From Crocinitomicaceae bacterium (GTDB lineage Bacteria > Bacteroidota > Bacteroidia > Flavobacteriales_D > Crocinitomicaceae), in the NCBI GenBank assembly GCA_023262855.1, contig JALQYQ010000014.1:1-47077 (forward strand): 47,077 bases of DNA, in the 5' to 3' direction. Every line of letters starts with the position of its first letter. The first letter of the stretch is position 1. The notes beneath the pieces were generated by a model. That model did no database searches. It had not been told where the DNA came from and saw only the letters and a program-made list of their open reading frames with translations. Positions 1 through 6,823 of the stretch are shown one piece after another. A program made the translations under genes and the position numbers.

Positions 1-171
1 CAAAAGTTTCATGATCTCCATCGATAAAACGCCATCCTTCTGAAGGACCGCCATAAAGAGTTCCTTCGGAATAAAACAGATCCCTGCCTCTTCCAATACC
101 ACTGCCGAAGCACTGTATTTATCGCCACTCAACAACGCGCGATAACCCATCAAATCGCCCGGTTTGATCAA
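1..171 (-). pseudogene. Crp/Fnr-family regulator, internal fragment
   Basis: The minus strand is open in one frame across the left edge and reads as the C-terminal half of a cyclic-nucleotide-binding beta-roll: IKPGDLMGYRALLSGDKYSA, then residues resembling the end of the roll (A-V-V-L-E-E-A-G-I-C-F-I-P) and the start of the linking helix. This is typical of Crp/Fnr-type transcription factors of Bacteroidota. The N-terminal part is missing: at 164-171 the sequence changes into the start of an unrelated gene. The HTH region would lie beyond the left edge. Either the gene is truly broken or the join is a cloning/assembly artefact. Family call is fairly safe; status as a pseudogene is not. Confidence 0.6.
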
Positions 172-268
172 TCACAATTCCGACCACCAATTTTGGTGAT
201 TTCGTTTGTTGTGCTAAAACAGGAGTTCCTGCAAGCGCTAAGAAAAGGAAAACAAGGACTTTTTTCAT
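119..268 (-). pseudogene. N-terminal fragment of a PafA-type alkaline phosphatase
   Basis: An ATG at 268 opens a 49-codon frame. Its first 34 codons give a signal peptide (MKKVLVFLFLALAGTPVLAQ) followed by KLVVGIVIDQ, the characteristic opening of Bacteroidota PafA-like alkaline phosphatases, where VVGIVIDQMRYDYL is usual. After DQ (at 164-171) the frame runs out of register into the Crp/Fnr fragment and stops at 119-121. Only the secretion signal and first strand of the enzyme remain, so no activity is expected. Recognition rests on about 15 residues of family pattern. Confidence 0.55.
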
Positions 269-363
269 CACAGATTTTTTTGTGTTTCAAAAATAGTGAA
301 AGCTTTGGTATTGCATCTACAATTGCTTGCATTAACTTTGCGTTAAATAAAACTCCAGTTTGT

Positions 364-954
364 ATGCTTGGTCTTAAACTTCCTACAGATCCACGTTGGG
401 TAAACATCGTTGAAAAGAACATTGAAGAGATTCTAATTGATCACGCGTTTTGTGAGCAAAAGGCAGCTAGCAATGCAATTTCGATGATTGTCCAATATCC
501 ACATTTACCTGATTTGGTAGAAGCGATGGTGGAAATCAGCAAGGAAGAGATGGAGCATTTCGGCATGGTGCACAACAAATTATTGGAACGCGGCTTAAAA
601 ATGGGCTTTGAACGCAAGGATCCATACGTCAATGATTTGGCCGATTACTTGCGCAAAACAAAAAGTGGCGGACCAAAGGCGAGTCATTTTGTGAATCAAA
701 TGTTATTCGCTGCGATGATTGAAGCCCGCAGTTGTGAACGCTTCAAGATTCTTTCGGAAGAAATTAACGACGAAGATTTGCGTCAATTCTACCGCAGTTT
801 AATGGAAACCGAAGCACGTCATTACACCACATTTCTCAATTTTGCACGCAAGTACGCTGAAGGAATCGACGTGGACGCGCGTTGGCAAGAATTCTTGGAT
901 TTCGAAGCTTCCTTGATGGATAAATACGGCAAAAACGAAACTGTTCACGGTTAA
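364..954 (+). CDS. miaE: tRNA-(ms2io6A)-hydroxylase
   Basis: MiaE is a non-haem diiron monooxygenase that hydroxylates the isopentenyl group of ms2i6A at position 37 of tRNAs reading UNN codons. The 196-residue protein shows the ferritin-like ligand set: Glu31 (HAFCEQKAA), Glu62-x-x-His65 (EEMEHF), Glu120 (IEARSCERF) and Glu150-x-x-His153 (TEARHY). Length fits the family. An open frame continues upstream to 193, but that stretch overlaps the PafA fragment on the other strand and has no family similarity; the ATG at 364 gives the usual N-terminus (LGLKLPTDPRWV). An AlkB-like gene follows after 4 nt, so the two are probably cotranscribed. Confidence 0.9.
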   Translation: MLGLKLPTDPRWVNIVEKNIEEILIDHAFCEQKAASNAISMIVQYPHLPDLVEAMVEISKEEMEHFGMVHNKLLERGLKMGFERKDPYVNDLADYLRKTKSGGPKASHFVNQMLFAAMIEARSCERFKILSEEINDEDLRQFYRSLMETEARHYTTFLNFARKYAEGIDVDARWQEFLDFEASLMDKYGKNETVHG

Positions 955-958
955 ACGC

Positions 959-1561
959 GTGGATTTATTCTCAACGTCTGAAAACGAAAATCTTCTTCCC
1001 TTTGATGGTGAAGTGAGCTACACGCCTGCCCTACTTTCAACTTCCGAAGCGCAACACTTTTTGAATGCCTTGGTGCATGAAATTGATTGGCAGCAAGACA
1101 GTATTCGCATTTTTGGGAAAACGTACATTACCAAACGCAAAGTTGCTTGGTACGGTGATCGAGCTTTTGTCTATCGCTATTCGAACACGGAGAAAGTGGC
1201 GCTTCCTTGGACTCCAACTCTTCTTCAGCTCAAACAACTTGTTGAACAAGAAACGGGCTTCGTCTTCAATTCCTGTTTGTTGAATTTGTACCACGATGGA
1301 ACTGAGGGAATGTCATGGCACGCCGACGATGAAAAACCTTTGGGAGAACAACCAATCATTGCATCCTTGAGCTTGGGTGCGACGCGAAAATTCTCCTTCA
1401 AGCACAAATCGACTAAACAGTCGATTTCCATTCTTCTAGAAAATGGTTCCTTGCTTCTCATGCGCGGTGAAACACAAGCAAACTGGCTGCATGCTTTACC
1501 GAAAATGGCCAAGGTGAAAGGAGTGCGGGTGAATTTGACGTTTAGGAGGATTAGTAACTAG
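959..1561 (+). CDS. AlkB-like 2-oxoglutarate/Fe(II) dioxygenase
   Basis: A 200-residue protein of the AlkB family, which oxidatively demethylates alkylated bases in DNA or RNA. The iron-binding triad is visible as His121-x-Asp123 (MSWHADDE) and His178 (WLHALPK), and the 2-oxoglutarate-binding arginines are in R190-VNLTF-R196. The N-terminal nucleotide-recognition lid (ITKRKVAWYGD, about 57-67) resembles ABH2/ABH3-like bacterial members. The start is a GTG four nucleotides after the miaE stop, which suggests coupling. Substrate (DNA repair or RNA) cannot be told from sequence; the tRNA-modification neighbour makes RNA possible but is weak evidence. Confidence 0.88.
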   Translation: MDLFSTSENENLLPFDGEVSYTPALLSTSEAQHFLNALVHEIDWQQDSIRIFGKTYITKRKVAWYGDRAFVYRYSNTEKVALPWTPTLLQLKQLVEQETGFVFNSCLLNLYHDGTEGMSWHADDEKPLGEQPIIASLSLGATRKFSFKHKSTKQSISILLENGSLLLMRGETQANWLHALPKMAKVKGVRVNLTFRRISN

Positions 1562-1604
1562 TGACTAATGACTGGTGATTAGAAGAATAAAGAACCGACC
1601 ATTT

Positions 1605-1612
1605 TATCTTTG
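1605..1612 (+). promoter_or_regulatory. orphan TAnnTTTG promoter box
   Basis: TATCTTTG matches the Bacteroidota -7 element exactly. No annotated gene follows on this strand; the only reading frame is the 14-codon ORF starting 11 bp downstream. No convincing TTG at -33 was found, so it may be fortuitous. Confidence 0.35.
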
Positions 1613-1622
1613 TAAAGACTAG

Positions 1623-1667
1623 ATGTTTAATCTTCGCGATTTTGCGAATGAGGTAAAACAACGCTGA
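1623..1667 (+). CDS. possible 14-residue peptide or 5' remnant of a gene
   Basis: ATG to TGA encodes MFNLRDFANEVKQR. It sits 11 bp after a perfect -7 box, the same geometry as several real genes here (for example 19593-19615). Nothing follows in frame. It may be the surviving 5' end of a deleted gene, a tiny peptide, or chance. The rest of the 1562-1754 spacer shows nothing recognisable. Confidence 0.2.
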   Translation: MFNLRDFANEVKQR

Positions 1668-1754
1668 TAAATAACCACATGTGGAGAATTCCATTTCAAC
1701 AAATAAAAATTTGATTCTTTACCAAGACAATTATCTTTTGACATTAAATTAAAA

Positions 1755-2435
1755 TCACTTCAATAACTTGAACGATTTTCCGTAGTTCGTGGATTGAATA
1801 ACACGCACAGGTTGTCGTTCTGTTTCGCGCACATAGTTTTTAGCGCAAACGATTGTTATTTGTCCGCTAGCAGAAAAACTGATCGATTCAACTTCATGGT
1901 GTTCTTCTTTGTGAAACATGTTTTGCGTTTTTTGGGACCAGGTCAGACCGCCATCGCTCGTGAGGGAATATACAATTGAACCATCCAGCAGTTCCCAGAC
2001 AATGATCCCTTCTTTTTCATTGAACATGTAAAAGGATTCATTGTTGAGCATTCCAAACGAATTCCCATCTGTTCTGCTTCCTGAATCGATGAATTTCCAG
2101 TTTTCCCCGCGATCATTTGTGCGAAACAACCAATTGTAACTGGCATAACAACCTCCCGCTTCGGTAAAAAATCCTGTACTATCGTTGATGAAAAAAATGG
2201 AATTAGGTGGAGAGCAATGCGCATGTTGAACACTGTCTATGAAATTGACCAAGGTATCATTCGTCAATCGGTTAATGCATTCTAGGGCGTACTTCTTATG
2301 TTCGTTACCAGAAGCGTTTGCTGTCAACCGAATTAACATTCCACTTGGCATTATTTGTTGATCGATAACCGTAGTTGGTTGCGCCCAAATGAATGAGTTC
2401 AAACAACAAAAAATGAACAGTAAGCTAATTTTCAT
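1755..2435 (-). CDS. secreted Asp-box (BNR-like) repeat protein
   Basis: A 226-residue protein with a signal peptide (KISLLFIFCCLNSFIWAQ). Three Asp-box-like turns are visible: RTNDRGENW, LTSDGGLTW and the weaker STNYGKSF, as in sialidase/Ycf48/VPS10-type beta-propellers. At this length it could form only part of a propeller. There is no T9SS C-terminal domain, and no catalytic residues of sialidases are apparent. Function unknown; probably periplasmic or surface. Two further secreted unknowns and a carboxypeptidase lie on the same strand upstream but are separated by spacers. Confidence 0.7.
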   Translation of the reverse strand: MKISLLFIFCCLNSFIWAQPTTVIDQQIMPSGMLIRLTANASGNEHKKYALECINRLTNDTLVNFIDSVQHAHCSPPNSIFFINDSTGFFTEAGGCYASYNWLFRTNDRGENWKFIDSGSRTDGNSFGMLNNESFYMFNEKEGIIVWELLDGSIVYSLTSDGGLTWSQKTQNMFHKEEHHEVESISFSASGQITIVCAKNYVRETERQPVRVIQSTNYGKSFKLLK

Positions 2436-2507
2436 ACAAACGACCTACAACTCTATTGAGAAATCAGCTTGAAGATACTTCTTTTTCTCGTTCAAACAAG
2501 CGCAAAC

Positions 2508-3200
2508 TTACCAGAAAAAAAATGCTTCGAACTGTTCCATGTCCCATTCTTCGAGCTTGATTTTTTTGTTGTTGATCAGATCTGAACCTAGGTGTTTACT
2601 TCCTTTTTTATCATAATAATAGCCAAATGGACTAATGATCCTCCAATCCCTTAAATCACAAGCTGTGTATCGTCCAGAACGAATGATTGAATTCCCTTTT
2701 TTGATTCTTCCGTTTTTAGGGTTGATGTAACATTCGTTTTTAGCTACAATAAAAGGTGCTGAAGCAGTTGGCATCCAAGGATCGCTGTTCGGAATGCAAT
2801 CGAGTAGATAACAATCAGCACCTATGTTGATCTTTTTAAATCCAGAATTCAAGGTAAATACAACGGGCGGATAATCAAATTCTGTTTGACTCAGAATAAT
2901 CGCAAAGGTGTCTGAAAGTTTATAGGATGAACTCATCTCAATCGAAAATTGGCTACCAATGATATGCTCCCCTCCACTGCTCGGTCGACTTAAATCTTGA
3001 ATCATCAGTCCCGCGTTTAACAATTCAGGTTGCAGGTCATAGATGAAAACACCGATGTTCGACGAGCCAAATTGCAAGCCCAACTTAACGATGAGTGAAT
3101 CTTCCACTTGCACAAAATCTTCTTCCTGCGCCACCACAAAATTGACAGCACCCAAGATGACAACCAAGCTAAAAAAAAGATGACGAATGATTTTTTTCAT
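2508..3200 (-). CDS. secreted protein of unknown function
   Basis: A 230-residue protein with a clear signal peptide (MKKIIRHLFFSLVVILGAVNFVVAQ). The mature part begins acidic (EEDFVQVEDS), is rich in beta-prone segments, and has a Lys-rich stretch near the C-terminus (about 200-217: KKGSKHLGSDLINNKKIK) and an aromatic end (FEAFFFW). I recognise no family. It has its own promoter box at 3215-3222, 15 bp before the ATG, which supports expression from this start. Confidence 0.65.
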   Translation of the reverse strand: MKKIIRHLFFSLVVILGAVNFVVAQEEDFVQVEDSLIVKLGLQFGSSNIGVFIYDLQPELLNAGLMIQDLSRPSSGGEHIIGSQFSIEMSSSYKLSDTFAIILSQTEFDYPPVVFTLNSGFKKINIGADCYLLDCIPNSDPWMPTASAPFIVAKNECYINPKNGRIKKGNSIIRSGRYTACDLRDWRIISPFGYYYDKKGSKHLGSDLINNKKIKLEEWDMEQFEAFFFW

Positions 3201-3214
3201 ACTGTGCTTTTACA

Positions 3215-3222
3215 CAAAGATA
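3215..3222 (-). promoter_or_regulatory. -7 box TATCTTTG for the secreted protein at 2508-3200
   Basis: The minus strand reads TATCTTTG, an exact TAnnTTTG match, placed 15 bp upstream of the ATG at 3200. This is the spacing seen at other genes in the window. Confidence 0.6.
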
Positions 3223-3246
3223 ATTGTTTAAGCGGGAAGCTGAAAT

Positions 3247-3567
3247 AAACGAAGCGTAATCTCTGCGCCTCAGCGGTGAAAAAGAAATTACTCAAAGATT
3301 TTTATTAAACGCAAAGTGAAGAAGGTCGCAAAGGAGTTTTGCCACTAGCGAAATGCACAAGAAAAGTTAAGCCACAGATGATGCACAATGAATGAAATGC
3401 TTGATGCTTTATAAATTATCAATATTGAGTAGCTTGTTAACTAAGCTTATATATAATTATCCATCTCACTTCGTGGCTGCCTTGCGGTGTGTATCAGTGG
3501 CTAAAAATAAGCGAAGCGCCGCTCTTGCGGCCTCTTTTTTTCTCTTGACCTTTGCGTTGAAAAACAA
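3247..3567 (+). repeat. composite palindromic intergenic element, copy 1
   Basis: Modules in order: C (3247-3284, gaagcg...ctctgcgcct...gcggtgaaaaa), A (3290-3380), a unique spacer of about 107 bp, and B (3488-3567). A and B are themselves degenerate inverted copies: A has AACGCAAAG...GGTCGCAAAG...AAGCCACAGATG, while B read backwards has AACGCAAAG...GAGGCCGCAAG...TAGCCACTGATG. The spacer is therefore bounded by inverted AGCCACwGATG. No protein is supported. CGCAAAG-type intergenic repeats like this occur in many environmental Bacteroidota; origin unknown. Confidence 0.8.
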
Positions 3568-3938
3568 TAAGCGAAGCGAAATCTCCGCGCCCTCTGCGCC
3601 TCTGCGGTGAAAAAACAAGCAAAGCGCAATCTCTACACTCTTTTTGCAAGTCGCAGTGAAAAAAAATACTCAATGATTTTTATTAAACGCAAAGTGAAGA
3701 AGGTCGCAAAGGAGTTTTGCCACTAGCGAAATGCACAAGAAAAGTTAAGCCACAAATGTATAGATGGAATTTCTTTTAATGAGATTAATCGCTGTATAAT
3801 CTCTAAGTTGATTATTGAACATTTTAAGAAATACGCAATTCAAACCTAGTTCATTATCTGTGCATCAGTGGCTAAAAATACGCGAAGCGCCACTCTTGCG
3901 GCCTCTTTTTTTCTCTTGACCTTTGCGTTGAAAAACAA
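3568..3938 (+). repeat. composite palindromic intergenic element, copy 2
   Basis: A second copy follows directly: two C-like segments (3568-3617 and a weaker one at 3617-3667), A (3668-3758; differs from copy 1 at 2 of 91 positions), an unrelated spacer of about 100 bp, and B (3859-3938; 3 differences in 80). The A and B modules are nearly identical to copy 1 but the spacers are not alike, so it is not a plain tandem duplication. The whole 3201-4004 gap holds these elements, one promoter box and one terminator. Confidence 0.8.
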
Positions 3939-3940
3939 CT

Positions 3941-3983
3941 GACAAAAAAAATCCCCTCTTTCCGTTGCGGAGAGAAGGGATTT
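3941..3983 (-). terminator. terminator of the metallocarboxypeptidase gene
   Basis: Arms 3949-3964 and 3968-3983 pair over 16 positions with one mismatch and one G-T, loop TTG. On the minus strand the stem is followed by a T-tract (3941-3950). It lies 22 bp past the stop codon. Confidence 0.8.
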
Positions 3984-4004
3984 CACATTTGTTTATTTTC
4001 TCAC

Positions 4005-6605
4005 TTAAAGCACTGCGAACTTCATTTGTCCGACAACACCTTTTTTCGTTGTATGCAAATAATACAAGCCTGCGCCTACTCCATTCAATTGTATTTCTTC
4101 CAATTGCGAAGACACTGCTCTTTTTAAAATTACTTTTCCATTCAAATCGTAAATTGCAAACTCAGTTCCCATTTCCAATCCCTTGATCATGAAGTTACCA
4201 TTGTTTGGATTCGGCACAATCGATACACCGTTTTGCTCCAAGTTCTCAATAGTAGCACAATCTTCAATTGTTACATTCAACTGATACGCATCAGAACCTG
4301 CAGTGTTTGAAACAGTCAAATCAACTGTGTACGTTCCTGGTGTTGTGAATGTGTGAACAGGATTTTGATCTGTTGACGTTTGTCCATCACCAAAATTCCA
4401 CGCCCAGGCTGTTGGAACATTTGAAGAGAAATCAGTGAAAGAAATTGCTTGTCCTGCACAAATAGTTGTTGCACTCGCTGTGAAATTAGATTCCGGCGTT
4501 ACTACAGCTCCCGCTTCATTGTACATGATTTTGAAATCATCGAAGAAGAAACCATTTCCTGTTGATCCACCGTCTGATTTTAATTGGAAACGCACTTTAA
4601 TCGTTTGTCCTAAGTAGTCACTCAAATTTACTTCATCCAATACCCAAGTAGATTGTGAACCTTCATAAACTGGTAAATTGTTTGGTTGAACACTTCCACT
4701 TCCACTTGTTCCAGGCACTGTGTAGTTGGTACATTGACCAACCCATGTCGTTCCGTTATCTGTTGAAACTTGGAATTGTGTAAAGTCATAATCCGCTTCG
4801 ATGTCCCATTTTGCATAGTAGGAAATCATGGCTGCAGTTGCGTTTGTCAAATCAATCGTTGGAACATACGTGTATGTTTTGTTTGTATTGTTCGCATAAT
4901 TTCCTGTTGGACTATCTGCATACGATGTAGAAGCTGAAACGAAGGTTGAAGTTGTTGTTCCCCATGTTCCTGTCCAGTTCGTTGCACTTCCATCTTCCAA
5001 AGCTTGCAAAGTTAATGCTCCGTATGTTTTAATGATGGTATCGCGTTTGATCCACAAACCATTATCTGTTTTCAAAATGTACTTGATTTGATCACCGAAT
5101 TGAATTCCTGGAGTTAATGAATAGGAAATTGCGCCTGCTTCTGTTTGCTGAATCGCTAAATTGTGTACAACTGGCGATCCAACTGAAGCAATGTTTAATA
5201 AAGGCTCAATAGAAACTGTTACTGGTCCATTTTCCAATCCTAAACGGTAACTGTCGTGATTGAAATTACCATTCATCGTTGCTACAGAAGAAGGATCTGT
5301 ATCACTTGTTAAAACATACACTCGTGACATGTGCGCCAACACTAAGTTTGGATACATCATTTCTTGACACGTTGGATCAATTTCACTCACTGCTGGCCAG
5401 AATGAAGAACCAATTTCAGGTGTATGCACGAATATTGTATCTTTTTGTCCAACACCGATATCTACTTTATACATGTAATCATCTGAATCACCAGAAGCAG
5501 GATAAAGTGACGAACTTTTCATAGCTGTATAGCCATTGAAGCGCACCATTTCATTTGTTTCAGCTTGGAAGTAATTGTGGTGCGGTGCGAATTCTGCTGT
5601 TGTTGTCCCAATTGGGAATAAAATATCATTCGCATAGGTGTGTGCGTTGAAAGCCGTAGAGAAATTGTTGTTTTGAACCAACCAACGCATTGCTTGTGTT
5701 TCAGGCTCAGAGAAAGGACCTGTTCCACAATACGTGTCATCATTTAAGTTTGTTGTAGTTGTTCCTGTTGTTCCCCATCCGTACGAATAGTTACGATTTA
5801 AATCCACTCCTTTGTTTGTTGTACCAACATTGCGACGGTTTTTACGGTGCATTCCACCACCATTTGGATTTGTAGTTTGGTTGTACACATATCCATCTGG
5901 GTTTAAACATGGAACGAAATACAATTTCATGTTATTTACAATGTATTGTACTTCTTCGTTTGTCGCATAGTTCTCCAACAAATACCACATGTAGAAAATC
6001 GTTTCCATCATGGCCATTGGTTCACGTGCATGGTGAATTGCAGTGTACAAGATTTTCGTTTCACCAGCTTCATCTATTGACGGATTGTCTGAAATCATTA
6101 CATGATAGATCGGACGATTCTCAAATGTTACATATGTTGAAATTGGTGCTTTTGCTGTAATTAAGTTCGGATATTGAGCAGCCATTGCGTCCAATTCAGC
6201 CAACATTTCAGCATACGTTAAATATCCACCCATTGATCCATGATTGAAATTGGATGGAATTGCTGGTGTGAAACCGTTTGATCCACCACCTGTTCCAGAA
6301 CAAGCAACATTTTTCTCTTGCGGTTCAGCAGGTGTCAAGTTTTGTTGAACGTAGTGTTTTTGAACATCTTCGATTAGAATTTCAATGTCGTAATTGTAAT
6401 CACGCATGATTTGAATTTCTGCAGCAGAGAAATCTGAAATGAAGAACATGTTTTCTTTGTACGTTCCATGGTCGATGGTTACGCCATGTTCTGCAAGAAA
6501 TGCTAAGCCAATAGCATCTGAGTTAATTTTCACTCGCGAATAGTCTTGTGAGTAGCAAAACGATCCAATAAGGAGTGTTAGAATAAGAAGTGAGTTTCTC
6601 ATCAT
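4005..6605 (-). CDS. T9SS-sorted M14 zinc carboxypeptidase with PKD domain
   Basis: An 866-residue exported peptidase. Order: signal peptide (1-20), N-terminal propeptide-like region (to about 120), M14 carboxypeptidase domain (about 125-430), a jelly-roll/MAM-like domain (about 540-700), a PKD domain (about 705-785, WNFGDGQTST) and a C-terminal sorting domain (about 795-866, VPNPNNGNF...GKVILKRA...GLYYL). Catalytic residues are present: zinc ligands His192 and Glu195 (HHAREP) and His322 (NAHTYAND), substrate-binding NPDG (235-238), RKNRR and DLNRNY, and general base Glu397 (TPEIG). It should cleave C-terminal residues from peptides outside the cell after export by the type IX system. A second ATG at codon 2 is equally possible as start. 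Confidence 0.92.
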   Translation of the reverse strand: MMRNSLLILTLLIGSFCYSQDYSRVKINSDAIGLAFLAEHGVTIDHGTYKENMFFISDFSAAEIQIMRDYNYDIEILIEDVQKHYVQQNLTPAEPQEKNVACSGTGGGSNGFTPAIPSNFNHGSMGGYLTYAEMLAELDAMAAQYPNLITAKAPISTYVTFENRPIYHVMISDNPSIDEAGETKILYTAIHHAREPMAMMETIFYMWYLLENYATNEEVQYIVNNMKLYFVPCLNPDGYVYNQTTNPNGGGMHRKNRRNVGTTNKGVDLNRNYSYGWGTTGTTTTNLNDDTYCGTGPFSEPETQAMRWLVQNNNFSTAFNAHTYANDILFPIGTTTAEFAPHHNYFQAETNEMVRFNGYTAMKSSSLYPASGDSDDYMYKVDIGVGQKDTIFVHTPEIGSSFWPAVSEIDPTCQEMMYPNLVLAHMSRVYVLTSDTDPSSVATMNGNFNHDSYRLGLENGPVTVSIEPLLNIASVGSPVVHNLAIQQTEAGAISYSLTPGIQFGDQIKYILKTDNGLWIKRDTIIKTYGALTLQALEDGSATNWTGTWGTTTSTFVSASTSYADSPTGNYANNTNKTYTYVPTIDLTNATAAMISYYAKWDIEADYDFTQFQVSTDNGTTWVGQCTNYTVPGTSGSGSVQPNNLPVYEGSQSTWVLDEVNLSDYLGQTIKVRFQLKSDGGSTGNGFFFDDFKIMYNEAGAVVTPESNFTASATTICAGQAISFTDFSSNVPTAWAWNFGDGQTSTDQNPVHTFTTPGTYTVDLTVSNTAGSDAYQLNVTIEDCATIENLEQNGVSIVPNPNNGNFMIKGLEMGTEFAIYDLNGKVILKRAVSSQLEEIQLNGVGAGLYYLHTTKKGVVGQMKFAVL

Positions 6606-6823
6606 AGTCTTGTATTTTCTAGTTTTAGACCAGCAAGTTAGATAGATTTTTTTTAAGTTGAAGATTTTTTCGACAATTCTTTGATTTTGACTGATAACTG
6701 AGCATTTTTCGGATGCATTTATCCTTTGGAATGCACTTTTAAAATTGATTGACGCCTTCCATCAATAAACAATTCAATTAGCAAGCAAATTCTCTTACAT
6801 TTACCTTCATATAATCTCAAATT

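Noticed and set aside
193..363. N-terminal extension of MiaE
   Set aside because: Lacks family similarity and overlaps the PafA fragment; the ATG at 364 gives the normal length.
168..422. 84-codon minus-strand ORF
   Set aside because: Antisense to miaE and out of frame with the recognisable PafA signal peptide at 268.
3392..3610. 72-codon plus-strand ORF
   Set aside because: It runs through the repeated B and C modules with no signal, family pattern or second intact copy; explained by the repeats.
3247..3938. CRISPR-like array
   Set aside because: Repeats are long, few, palindromic between modules and not regularly spaced; no cas genes in the window.
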